This document shows, piece after piece, positions 23,294 to 33,289 of a stretch of DNA of 64,000 bases. Numbering within the stretch: position 1 is the stretch's first letter; every line of letters starts with the position of its first letter. Location: contig JAODTK010003777.1 in the NCBI GenBank assembly GCA_026419785.1, positions 329,439-393,438 on the forward strand. Direction: 5' to 3'. The notes beneath the pieces were generated by a model. It made no database searches. It saw only the letters and a list, made by a program, of their open reading frames with translations, and was not told where the DNA came from. The stretch is from Sclerodactyla briareus (taxonomy: Eukaryota; Echinodermata; Holothuroidea; Dendrochirotida; Sclerodactylidae). Made by a program: the position numbers and the translations under genes.

Positions 23294-23380
23294 GGTACGG
23301 AACGTTAAAAACCACTTGCATCGTTGTGTTCCTTTTTGTATCAGCCTGAATGAAAGTCAGGAGGAGACTTAGTGTCACTA

Positions 23381-23386
23381 TGCGTG

Positions 23387-23419
<33 letters not shown>

Positions 23420-23470
23420 TGTGTGTGTGTGCGTGTGCTGTGTATTGGTGTGTGTGTGTGATATCTTTCG
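23381..23470. repeat. TG-rich microsatellite
   Basis: Two TG runs are joined by TATGTATGTATTG and GCGTGTGCTG, with a third TG run ending near 23460. Confidence 0.95.
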
Positions 23471-23704
23471 AACGTAATGCAATTGCGACGAGCTCGGGTT
23501 GTGTGAACACGATATGATTAAATTTTGGGCACGGAAGTCACTTATTAAGTAAGTTAATTAGGCTATTTTATGTTATTTATTTAGGGCTCTTAGCCGATTA
23601 CGGATGATCCGTAGATGCTATGGTGACTCGGTTTGGCACATATATGCGGGATATCAGTATAATTAACTGAGTAATTTTCAGCGTAAATATGGTATTAAGT
23701 TCGT

Positions 23705-24035
23705 TCTAATTTGCATAATTGTAGCGGAATTCAAAGTTTGTTGGATTCCACGAAACTTGTGAATATGGTCTACTTCATCCCAAAACTTTTAAACAAAGAT
23801 TGTGGTCATGAGGTCTTTCTCAACTACCGAATGCATATTTTATGCGAAATCTTCAAGTTCCTTGGATTTTATGAAAACCTGGTGGGTATGGTTCACATTG
23901 AGTTCCATTTTTTTTTATCATGGTTCAGGTTCACTGGAGGTCATTCACGGTCTCCTTTGCATAATTTATGGGTATTTCAAAAATTCCGTATTCTCGTGAA
24001 ACTTGGTAAATTGCCTCAAATCAGCATAATTTAGG
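23705..24035 (+). repeat. Dispersed family C1 (CATGAAAATCCAACCAACTT family)
   Basis: It carries GGATTYYATGAAA, AACTTGG/GTGRRTATGGT and repeated TTTGCATAATT words also found, mostly in reverse orientation, at 37560-37990 and 61920-62130. In those copies the form is TTTTCATGAAAATCCAACCAACTT, given in two parts: TTTTCATGAAAATC and CAACCAACTT. Confidence 0.6.
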
Positions 24036-24290
24036 CAAGATTAAGCACATTTTCTACAAAACTTTTACTCCTTAGTAGACTTGTCATGATCAGTTCTTTT
24101 CGGATTTGAAATTGGTCACTGATTAGTAGGCTGTTTCTGTTAAAAACTAATACCAAATCTTTAAAGCGACACTGGAATGCCTTGTAATTGTTTGCAGGTG
24201 ACCTATAAAGTAAACACTGATTCGCGCAACCATGCAAGACACGGGGGCGATCGCCTTGTTTTTTCTTCACATGGGATACCTGGCCGAGCC
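24036..24290 (-). repeat. Dispersed family C2, minus-strand copy
   Basis: On the minus strand, ACAAGGCGATCGCCCCCGTG, GGTTGCGCGA, CTGCAAACAATTACAAGG and TTTAACAGAAACAGC correspond in order to the plus-strand block 37296-37430. The 180-codon minus frame at 24031-24573 is built from this copy plus a SINE and is not a gene. Confidence 0.7.
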
Positions 24291-24429
24291 TATGGGGGCA
24301 TACCTTTTTTGTCGCGCGATTCCTACACCTGGGTACACAGCATTTTGCAATGCTTGTTTGGCGGTACCTTTGGGTTTGTGAGGGGGAGGGGTTCACAGTT
24401 GAATTGCCTACCTCCAGTTTGTTGTTTGT

Positions 24430-24582
24430 ACCTGCTCCGGTCCCTATGCTGAGCGCTGCAGCCAATAGGCAGGTAGGCAACAGGTTACCATTCCTCAAGT
24501 CGGTGGTACTGACCCGGAACAGAGATTCGACCCACGATTCCCGGGAGGCGAACCGGACACCTAGTGACTTCAAACGCTTTTG
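24430..24582 (-). mobile_element. SINE family B, 5' (tRNA-like) part
   Basis: On the minus strand, GTCACTAGGTGTCCGGTTCG and CCTCCCGGGAAT precede a B box GGGTCGAATCTC. The following body, with ACCTGTTGCC, a GCTCAGCA block and GGACCGG..CAGGTA, aligns with the full-length copy at 41930-42348. Confidence 0.6.
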
Positions 24583-24604
24583 CAGCTTTCACAAAGTCAT
24601 CGAA

Positions 24605-24990
24605 AAGATGTATGTTACCTAAACAAACATTTTACAAAGGAAGCTAACTATGGGATTTGATTGAAAATTACAAATTTGTTCACAAGTTATGGAAGATGAT
24701 TTCATATTTCGACTATGAATATTACTAAATTTTCTGCTAATGGTGCAAAATACAGCATTTACTGGTGTAAAAGTCGTTAGGCGACCCTTCGCAATCGTTT
24801 CTCTGGTGACGTTATCAGGTACGGTGAATTTCATTCAAGTTAAATAAATAACTCATCAAGGAACATGCCAAATCGCCCCAAATTTTGTTTTATGGGGTTG
24901 ACGTTGTCCTCTTGTCATCGCGCCTTTTTTTTAAAGATGATCTGTTGTTGACCATTGTACTTTAAGTATAGGACCCACATCAGTTCGTTC
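24605..24990 (+). repeat. Dispersed family D copy
   Basis: It shares AACAAACATTTTACAAA-like, CTATGGGATTTGATTGAAAA, TTGTTCACAA, TGTCCTCTT and GACCATTG words in the same order as 26300-26660. Confidence 0.6.
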
Positions 24991-25039
24991 CGTTGACCGA
25001 GCCCTGGGGTTATTTTAGTTCATTGGATGGAGGCCCAAC

Positions 25040-25145
25040 TGAGTGGCGTACTGAAAGATTTGTCTGGGGGTGAGGTGGGACCCAAGGGGACGCGCGCCCT
25101 ATATCTTACCCCCCCCCCTCCTCCCTCTCATGGCAAAATAAATGC
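25040..25145. mobile_element. Oligo-G element beginning GAGTGGCGTA
   Basis: GAGTGGCGTACTGAAAGATT is followed by a G-rich then C-rich stretch (C9). Similar AGTGGCGT plus oligo-G starts lie near 40730, and their complement TACGCCAC near 12093 and 33338, suggesting a non-autonomous DNA transposon family. Confidence 0.4.
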
Positions 25146-25331
25146 ATTAAGGACCCCCTAGGGGTAAAGGAAGCATGCTACTGCACATATTTGATAGAAG
25201 AAAAAGCTGTGAAAGTGGTCCTGGGGTTAATTCAATAGTCTCAGGTTCACGGGGGAGGGGGTCAGACCAGACCCTCCTAACGAAGTATGATGTCCTGGGT
25301 TTAGTTTTAGAGCAGGAACGCATGTACTTAC

Positions 25332-25421
25332 TGTCATAACATGTAACAGCTCCAAGCAATTGCAAACAAATTAGAACCAATCTGAAGAGATTATCGATAT
25401 ATTTCTACGAATAAGATCCAT
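25332..25421 (-). CDS. First coding exon: signal peptide of the SRCR/WSC/CUB gene
   Basis: On the minus strand, ATG at 25421 gives MDLIRRNIS. A one-base shift then gives LFRLVLICLQLLGAVTCYD, and the exon ends GACA followed by a perfect GTAAGT donor. Basic N-terminal residues, an apolar core (LVLICLQLLGAV) and a small-residue or Cys cleavage region make a convincing secretory signal. The donor is in phase 1, the usual phase after a signal peptide, and matches the phase-1 entry of the SRCR exon at 10882. As written, the ATG frame meets a stop and the signal frame lacks an ATG. One missing base near TCGATAATC would reconcile them and make 91 coding bases, which is what a phase-1 end needs. The link to exons 14 kb away is an inference from strand, phase and order. 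Confidence 0.58.
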
Positions 25422-25474
25422 ATCCCAGAGTTGATGACACTAGGTCATAACCCCCACTGTTGAGTGTTGTCATG

Positions 25475-25482
25475 TATATAAG
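25475..25482 (-). promoter_or_regulatory. Candidate TATA box for the signal-peptide exon
   Basis: CTTATATA on the minus strand lies 54-61 bases upstream of the ATG at 25421. An initiator-like CTCAACAG follows about 25 bases downstream of it, giving a predicted leader of roughly 30-40 bases. Confidence 0.4.
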
Positions 25483-25499
25483 ATCTGTAGTCTGTATCC

Positions 25500-26299
25500 A
25501 GATCTGAGCATATACCGGAACTTTATCAAGCGACTGAGAACTATTGATATATTCGCGGGCTAGCAGTTTTCCACTGTTTTTTCCAGAGTCTATCTGGTCT
25601 ACTAACTTTGGAAAATTGGAAAGTAATTTGCGTGTTCGACTGCGGTTATCCTTTTTTTTCCTCCAAGAATAATATTAGTCCCACACACGCGGGAGGCAGC
25701 ACAAATATTTTCCCAGGTTAAGTCACGAGTATGATATGATTATGATATGTATATCCAGGAAGTAAACAGCAACTGCCCGCGATCAGCACGAGATTTAACA
25801 ATATGACCGATTCCAGTAAGTAAGCTTCAAAATGCCCTCTCCATAACTGCCATTTTTCGTCGGAGCGGGAATTTATTGAGTGAAGAGCCTAGATCTGCCG
25901 ATTTGTATGGATCCACTAGAATGGATCCGATACAGGTTGTACTGGGTCAATAAATAACCCACGCAAGACAAGTGTTTATGACGGCTTTACCTGAGTGAAT
26001 ATAGGCAATGGAGTTCATGGTGGGCTTAAAGGGGTGCTCATATATACACTAGTATTGCCACTTCGCTAATCTCTAGAACACATTCAAACTTGCTGCCCTC
26101 AAAGGCCAATGGGCATGAAAGAATTGCCTGGTATTTGCTATGTATAACATTATGACAGCCGAAATCCACACCGAATTTTAGCGGACTCTAGTGTACGGAT
26201 AAGCTCCAATCAGCTATTACACAAGTTTCCTTGTGAACATCACGGGGGAAAACACAGGGTCCCCTGTAGTACTAAGTCAATGTAAAACATTGTACTTTT
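25500..26299. other. Upstream flank of the receptor-like gene
   Basis: On the plus strand, AATATGACCGATTCCA followed by GTAAGT (25805-25825) could be a tiny first exon (MTDS), but nothing supports a gene beyond that. The rest shows nothing recognisable. Confidence 0.3.
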
Positions 26300-26665
26300 A
26301 CAAAATCTTGTTAACCAAACAAATCTATACATGGGATCCGAATGAAAACCTACAGAATTGTTCACGAAAATATTGCAGGAATCACCTCATTCATTTCTAA
26401 GTGATAATTTGTTATAGTCTTTCTGTTATCATGGCGCTGAAAATGGCTTTATTGTGTAGGGCCTATGAACGGCCTTGCCTCGTTCCCCCGTGTTGTCATA
26501 GATTCTTCAAGTTTCTCAAAAGTAAATTAAAATTTCCAACAAGGCAGCATGCTAGAACCTTGAAATTTTGGTGTGGGTTTTTGTTATGTCCTCTTTTCAC
26601 CTGTCCTATAGTTTAAAGCAAATCTGTTACATGACCATTGGCCTTCAACGCTCTTGCGGAACATA
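26300..26665 (+). repeat. Dispersed family D copy
   Basis: GTGTAGGGCCTATGAACGGC, CATAGATTCTTCAAGTTTCT, CAAAAGTAAATT, TTGAAATTTTGGTGTGGGTT, CTGTTACATGACCATTGG. The same words recur at 31370-31520 (plus) and 62590-62740 (minus). Confidence 0.7.
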
Positions 26666-27630
26666 TCTGGGCCCGTATTCAGTATCAAGTTGCTAAAACG
26701 TTGATTGACTCGGATTTGAGTACAACGCCTTATCGTCGCTATTATCACTCTGCTGATATAACAAAGCACAACGTGAATTTTCCGGACTCTTTCATGCACT
26801 GGGTGAGCTCGTCGTTGGAACTTGGACCTCAACCAGAGTTGAGATCAATTGATGAGTTGGATCCCATTTAGGGCTCACCGGCTCAGAGCGCTTTACGGCA
26901 GTGTTGTGGTGAGCATGTCTCTGCTACTGCACTCATCAATCCCACGTGAACACATACATGTGTGTAGTTGTGAGCGCCGACGGTATGAGGCAGCCATATT
27001 TAGAAGCTTCCGCGGGGACACTATATAAAGTGATAAACTGAAAGTTTGTCGAGGGTGAACAGCAAGAGTTGCGTACAATACAAAGTACAAGTTTGAAGAG
27101 TCACTAATGATTGTATAAGAGCAATAAATGCAAAGCGCCTTCAAACCATGTTTTAATGATATGTAAAAGCGAGATATTATTATGCCTCTCTCAAATGTTT
27201 GTTAAGGCCTATAAAGTAGTCCAGAAAGACTAGAACTGCATATCACTAGTTAGTTGGTTCGATACCTTTTTTCTCAACTCGAGGCGGACACTACCCTGGA
27301 AACACATGGCGCTTTGATATGAGCACATTTTTTTCGTACCTCACTTACTCACCCTGATGAGGAGGAGGGTCGATATGGCACTGTATCGGAGAAACAAATT
27401 TCTGTGTTTGGCTACACTAACCCTAATCCAATCCATCCTCTACCCTAACAAGATATAAAATACCACCAGCCAATCAGGAAACACCTTCTGAAGCAGTGTG
27501 CCCAGCTGCGCCGCATGGCAGGTACCTAGCCACATGCAACTCACCAACGGCCCTCTCCGGTATACGCGACCAGACCTGGGCTGACCAACCCGCCCCTAAC
27601 AAATCCTGAGGTAACCACAAATAATGCGCC
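26666..27630. other. No supported gene; candidate core promoter motif
   Basis: ACTATATAAAG at 27020-27030 resembles a TATA box, but no supported exon follows it. A 77-codon plus frame at 26638-26871 partly overlaps repeat D. Confidence 0.2.
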
Positions 27631-27639
27631 AACCATGCC

Positions 27640-27905
27640 GACATTACACTTCTGTACAACCACTTCTGTCACAAACATGAGCCACGAACATTACGACTGC
27701 GTTCACATATTTACGCACGCGTCATCAGATCACGCCAGGTGGATCAAACTCGTCATCAACAGTGCATGTGAACACACGCTCATCAAGATCGCTTACCGTG
27801 ATCTTGATCACGGGGCCGTCGAAATCATCAAGATCCACTCGCGTCATCAACCCGTCATCAAAGGCATGTGAACGCACTCGTTATCAAGATCACTTGTTAC
27901 CAGAC
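27640..27905. repeat. CATCAAGATC/GTCATCA-rich repeat cluster with palindrome
   Basis: Two similar units, GTCATCAACAGTGCATGTGA followed by CTCATCAAGATC (from 27752) and GTCATCAAAGGCATGTGAAC followed by GTTATCAAGATC (from 27852), lie about 100 bases apart. Between them is the hairpin CGTGATCTTGATCACG. Confidence 0.65.
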
Positions 27906-28777
27906 TAACGTGACCGCGTATGGCGTTTGTTTACAAATACCCGAATGCACCGTCAGTGGCGGTAATTTCGGGTACTAGTACAACTAATTTTGTGAGTTGC
28001 AAGTACAGTACATACGCGAGAATTGCTAGCTCTAATGCGATTGTTTCAGCATTTTTCTTTTATGATTTACAAATTACAGTTACCTTCACTCCTATTTCCA
28101 TATTCGAACTAATTCTTCTTGCCGTATTCCTTAACTTTGTTCAAGTTCTGGCCCCTCGTTAATAGTTTGGGGCTTCATCTTGGTACGCGCCGATCGGGCG
28201 GTGTCTCTTTCTTGATACAACTTCTGAGTGTTGTGCTGTGTGTTCTATAGTGCTGCATCACTCATTGAGACAGTAATCGTCTCACTTTCTGTTCCTTCCT
28301 GTGTAATCGCTCGCGTGGTAATCTGGAAGTTAACTAGTAATCTCTGAGATGTTGTGCTCTTAGTTGTAGGCAATTATTGGGCTTTCAGGAAACAGTGCGA
28401 AGTTCTGGGTGACTTTTTATCAAGTGCAATGCCTAGTTGAGGCCTTTTCATCAGTCCCTGGTTCTAATATTGGTTGTGTATTCAAGTTTTAGCTCCACCA
28501 AGGGTGGTTCTTACTTTCGTGCCGTTTGTGCAGACATTCGCATCTCGCATCCTTTAAGACCCTATAGCCATTGGACACGGGGTTTTTTCTGTGAAAAATT
28601 GTTATTTCTCGATGGAGTCTGCCCGTTTGTTGAACATAGGCGTGCATACCCTAGGACTTCCCTTTTGATAAAGCATTGAAGGTGGCTTGGGATGGGGTAT
28701 GAGCCAAGTTTTTTCGATCTAAGCATTGGTAGTTTTTCCGTAGTCTCGGAGTCCTTCTACCGCTTCGCCCGCCCTGA

Positions 28778-28887
28778 TGCGGCGCGTCATCACGTCACTC
28801 ACTCGTATCACCTGTTAACAGAATCCGCGAGTCCGCCGTAACCACAGGTGACCTCGTTAAATGGATGGGTTTGATGACGCGCGCGTT
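28778..28887. repeat. Inverted repeat GCGCGTCATCA / TGATGACGCGC
   Basis: Perfect 11-base arms flank about 75 bases. The arms also resemble ACGCGTCATCA at 27717, so these may be ends of related small elements. Confidence 0.6.
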
Positions 28888-28889
28888 AT

Positions 28890-29970
28890 CATTTGTAACG
28901 CGGGGTACGAGTAGGTATGAATAATATTACTTCAGTAATTTTATGGTTTCGTGGACAGGTGAGTGTGTGGTGACAAGAGGATGCTGTTCTGTAGAACACC
29001 CTCTCAAGTTGCTGTTTTTTTTTAAATCCTTCCAGACCTCGGAACATCTTTCTGCTGGCTCTACCCCACATTGTTATACTGGTTAATGCCACTCGAAAAC
29101 ACCGAGAACGTGAAAATTGGGTAGTACTACCGTTGCCTGTCCCATTCTTGAGACTTTTATCAAGGTACCGGTACGCATACAAGACGGATACTGTATAGAT
29201 GGATGAATTTGACCAGCACATCAGATCCAAAATGTGTTGTCATTGTTGATTTCAAGTGAGCATGACAAGTTCCTTTGATAATAACTCAGGAAATGATGAA
29301 CGCTTACCAATTAAATAGCATAATAAATGTGTGAGAGGGAAACTTAAACGGGACAACTGCAGTGTTAGGCAAAAAGGGACAGGGCGGTGCGCGTCCATCG
29401 GGGCATGTATATGACCCCTTCTAGAAAATAAAACACTAACACCGACAACCTGTTCTCAGTCAACGAATCATGGTTCGGTGTCAAAGCTGATACATTTTTC
29501 GGGTTAAATGTTTACTTAATTATCAGTTAAGTTTGCTTACATATCGGTTAAAATGTTACCCGGGGCGTCGGGCGTTTTGAAAATGGGGGGAAACACATCG
29601 AATGCAATTACCATCTAAGCGCAGCGCCACCATTGGTTGGCCGCGAAGCGAACGGGCAAGACATTTTCAGATTTTTTCATACCTCTAATCGACGGAAACT
29701 GCACTTGCCAGACACGATAGCAACCTCTAACATGTGGGATTTGAGGAAAAGACAGGGAAAAAGTTTTCATTGTGCATACTAGATCTTTACGCATATCAAC
29801 TCATGGTATTTTTTTTTTTTACCTTTTCGACTCTGGCATTGTTTGCGTGGGATCCATGGGTCTACCGAACATCTCTGGTGGGATCGAAGGGAAAGCCATA
29901 GGCGTACGGGACCACCTCCCCATTTGGGAGCATAAAATTGTCCTATGTTGACAAATCAGTCATTGGAAAC
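28890..29970. other. No supported gene content
   Basis: AT-rich sequence with T11 near 29810. No exon with splice support was found. Confidence 0.35.
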
Positions 29971-29976
29971 TAACCG

Positions 29977-29993
29977 CGCGCGCGAAGCGCGCG
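29977..29993. other. GC hairpin CGCGCGC-GAA-GCGCGCG
   Basis: A perfect 7-base-pair stem with a three-base loop, followed by A7. The combination of a CG hairpin and an A run looks like one end of a mobile repeat. Confidence 0.8.
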
Positions 29994-30464
29994 AAAAAAA
30001 TCGAGAAAGTGCTGCCAGAATTCAGGCATTTTTTTTCACTTTGCCTTTTTCCTTCCTAAATTTCCCACGAAGTTCCGTTCCGCCCACCTTTTCATCTCAG
30101 AAAATGGGTGAGGGGGGGGTGGAGCCTGCCCCCAAGGCTTCTTTCTGGAACGAATGATGCTGAAGCATTACATGCATTATTTAGCTGTATTCCTGAAGAA
30201 AAACGCCATTGCCGCGCGAAACAAGTTGAAAAATATGCCTTTTTGCTATGCGATTTAAAATTCGAGAACTCGGTAATGAACATGGGTAATCCTTCGACTT
30301 CGGCGCTAGTCGGGTACAGATCTTCACCTGGTCCGGCACCGGAATTAGTGACTTAAACGAGTTTTCCAACGCGATTATTGTTTGGTTAGACAAAAAGTGA
30401 TCATTTTAGAGTGATACAACATTGGGCATGTGCCTATTATTTTTTATTACTTCTGGAAATTGGG

Positions 30465-30530
30465 GGGGGGGACAAACGATACGATATCCCCCCCCACTTT
30501 TGAAAGTGGGGGACATGTCCCCCCCCTTCC
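30465..30530. mobile_element. Oligo-C/G hairpin element
   Basis: CCCCCACTTTTGAAAGTGGG is a 9-base-pair hairpin. It sits between G9 and C7 runs, with GGGGGACATGTCCCCC as a second perfect palindrome. I recall this arrangement from short DNA transposon ends in aquatic animals. Confidence 0.5.
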
Positions 30531-31329
30531 CCCACCTGTTGACGCCCATGAATTACTACATTATTGGTTAAAAAGTCGGTTGGCGGTGGTACATATCATT
30601 AAATTTTTTTTTTCTCTACACTCTTACATTATCGATTTTGGGGTAATATAATATCGTAGAAAAAGTTTACATAATTATCGTCAAAGTTTACTACTGTACA
30701 TTATCGGTTGGTGATCATTACGGTATCCGTCGATTACTATACATTTTCAGTATAGTGGACAAAATCACAACCGACCCATGCCCTCTACTCTGTTGGATAC
30801 TTTCTAGTCATGTGTCAATTCATTAGGTATGTTCAAGAAAGAAGAAAAGAAACCCGATTTCCTGCTATAGCTTTTTATAATCTTGTCGCTCACATCCAGT
30901 TTTTCCACAGTTGTCACTGTACAACCTATTTCATATTGGGTATAAGCTTTTCCCAAAGATATGTCCACCATGATTAAAATTTGACTGCTTGAAAGGCAAT
31001 CAGAAATACGGTGGTCGACCATTCATTGACAAAATCGGAGTAGTCTAACCCGGGTTTTTCTACCAGTGATTTGTGGACGCATCCTAACTGTAACAGGAAT
31101 GAGTCCCGAACAAGAACTTTAAACAACTTTACCAGTTGCCTATTGGTATGCTGCCCTTAAGAAATGGTGGATATGGGAACGTTTTAAAGACTAATGGTCA
31201 TTTAAATATGACTTGACTTTTGAACTTTCTATTAGTTACATTATGGCAGCCAGCCCCCAGACTGAATCAAAAACTCAAATTACAATTGAGACGTCCATGA
31301 GGGACCACGAATACCCTGTAAAACAAGCT

Positions 31330-31530
31330 AATAAATCTAAAACTTGTAACGTTTAAAACCCTGTAACCCCTGTGATGTCATAGATTCCTAAAAATGAATG
31401 AAACATTCGACAGGCCACATCATGCTGAAGCCTACAATAATGGGTTAGGGGGTGTTGATATTTCCTTCCTTATCACCTGTGCTAGTTTGAAGGAAGTCTG
31501 TCACATGACCATTGGTCTTTATTAAAACAA
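31330..31530 (+). repeat. Dispersed family D copy (partial)
   Basis: GATGTCATAGATTCCTAAAA, TCACCTGTGCTAGTTTGAAG and CTGTCACATGACCATTGGTC match the 3' half of 26300-26660. Confidence 0.6.
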
Positions 31531-32690
31531 GGCTTCCAAAATTTCAAACTTACCACAACGCCCCGTTACATTCTGCTGACGAGTTCTATTCCCTGCCTAT
31601 CCCAAACATCCCCAGCCTTATCCAAAAAATTAGGATTACCGGATGTCCCATCCGGTATAGAAGGTTTCAGCATGAAACCCACGTTGCTTACAGAACTGCT
31701 ATCAAATACATAAGAATGAGAATCCGCATATTGGAGTCTCATGAAATATAAGCACTACCGCTTGGCGACGAGTAATTTCCTTGGAGCTATTAATTTTTAG
31801 TGCTGCTGCAGTTGTCAACTGTTAGGTTTTTTTTGTTTCTTGTTTTTTTTTATTAAGCTCTTGGGCAATTATAAGGGCTTAATTTAATTGAAAATAAATC
31901 GAAGCTATAGCAGTTCCTAATAAACAGTATGTTTTTCCTTCCATACGGTACTTAAATTAACTTCAATTCACTTAGTGCAAATCAATCTTGACATACAATG
32001 TTTTTTCGAAATGAGGTTAGTAAGACGAGAAATGTTATGCTATTCATTCCGATACAGTGAATGATTCATGCAGTGAATGGCATTATATGATTAGTTGCTC
32101 TTTATATCCGTCCCTAACTGCCTAAGGAAAAACCTATCCCATTAATACGATGACTGGAGAACTCACTCGTTATATGAAGTAAACAAAGTTTTTCGTCATC
32201 AAAAATGATGGCATGAAAATAAGCTCCACCTCAAAAGATGCCAGAGTAATGCCCTTGCACTTCACGTTCAGTAGGCCCATGAAGACGACATTCCTACTAT
32301 TGCGCCTACGTTTTACCACATTTTTGCAGGCAAACAACGAAGAAAAAATGTGCACTCAGTAGGCTGATATTAAGGTACCCGTTTCACTTTGCTTTATCCA
32401 TGCTCTATTTCATATAATTTCATAGTATGTTTGAACATTTTGGTATTTCCAGGCAGCCGTTGATGCAATCTGGTTGAAAATAGCCACCCGACACACCCAT
32501 ATCCGTTCCAAAATATTTTTAATGTTCTCGGCCCATTCTTATTATGCGCCAATCTCCGAAATGTTGCCATTTGCAGGAGGACATCCGTCCGCTTCGGAAA
32601 TCATTTTTGCATTTCACCTGTATGGTCTTGGTACTTCGGAAAATTTTGGCATTTTCAGTGCAGTCGTCTATGCAATCTGGTACAACTGAC
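31531..32690. other. No supported gene content
   Basis: TGGTATTTCCAGGCAGCCGT and TTGGCATTTTCAGTGCAGTC, each followed by a short spacer and TGCAATCTGGT, form a two-copy repeat about 190 bases apart (32440-32690). Confidence 0.35.
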
Positions 32691-32699
32691 ATGGCACAC

Positions 32700-33040
32700 C
32701 AAAACCAGGGACCGCGCAGAAGGAAGACCATGCTGGGGGTTGGGGTTACGGGGCTTATTGGCATATCACGATCCACTTCCTCTTCGGTCAAATTTGGCGA
32801 AGTCTCCTTTGTCTGTTTGTTCAGCTGAAACGTAATTCACCTGGAGAATCCGCTTCCGTCAGTACCGTTGGTGCTTCACCTTCCGGTCTTCTACTGCCTA
32901 GGCTAGGCCTCCTATTCTTGGCCTCTTTCCCCTGTTCTGAATTCGTGAGTCTTATTTTTTTCTTAGATGGTTTCAAGAAATATTCGAGACGTCCTCTTTC
33001 ACTGGTTTGATGCCATTCTACATTGTAGGTCGCGCCCTAT
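32700..33040 (-). CDS. Candidate coding region, basic and Ser/Pro-rich, family unknown
   Basis: On the minus strand an open frame from about 33040 reads YNVEWHQTSERGRLEYFLKP, then EAKNRRPSLGSRRPEGEAPT and VLTEADSPGELRF. One missing T in a TTT run would join it to QLNKQTKETSPNLTEEEVDR and MPISPVTPTPSM, about 110 residues in all. The composition (charged, Ser/Pro) is that of a disordered intracellular region. No domain is recognised. The opposite strand has a competing candidate: an excellent acceptor (CTCCTTTGTCTGTTTGTTCAG) at 32824 and a GTGAGT donor at 32945 bound a 120-bp exon open only in phase 0 (LKRNSPGESASVSTVGASPS, then GLLLPRLGLLFLASF). Only one strand can be right. The plus strand has the better splice sites and the minus strand the longer frame. 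Confidence 0.3.
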
Positions 33041-33289
33041 GCGTATGCTTGTCATTTACAGACTGACAGCATCACGTGTATAGACTACCATGCTGCTCAC
33101 ATGGCAGGCAGGGGCGATTGGTATGGGGGCGAATCCCAGCTCTATACTCAGTCAAGATACGAAGTTTCCAAATGCTTAATGCTATTTTTGTACGGTCATA
33201 CATAAGTCGTGTGTGTACTTGTTCAAAATCGGATTCTTGCGGTTAATGCGTAATCTAATCCAACCAAAATTATGATATATCATCAATCG

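Larger units (their letters stand above)
300..25421 (-). other. Gene model: multi-exon receptor-like gene (signal peptide, SRCR, WSC, CUB, stalk)
   Basis: The coding exons, in transcript order, are 25332-25421 (signal peptide), 10751-10882 and 9591-9738 (one SRCR domain), 7433-7717 (WSC), 4150-4547 (CUB-like), possibly 2598-2805 (second WSC-like) and 705-787 (Thr/Ser/Pro stalk). The signal exon ends in phase 1, the SRCR and WSC exons begin and end in phase 1, and the CUB and stalk exons begin in phase 1, so the readable parts join in frame without forcing. SRCR, WSC and CUB domains are extracellular ligand-binding folds, and deuterostome invertebrates carry large families of such proteins. 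Association with immune recognition or sugar binding is family knowledge, not shown here. The exons are joined by inference from order, strand and phase. Two neighbouring genes fused by my reading cannot be excluded, and the 3' end lies beyond the window or is unrecognised. Confidence 0.55.

Noticed and set aside
24031-24573. The longest open frame, 180 codons, minus strand
   Set aside because: It is made of a SINE-B head plus a dispersed repeat that recurs at 37.3 kb. The number of frames above about 117 codons in the window is close to the chance expectation I estimate (roughly nine).
27020-27030. TATA box ACTATATAAAG as a promoter
   Set aside because: No supported exon follows on the plus strand, and such AT-rich words are frequent.
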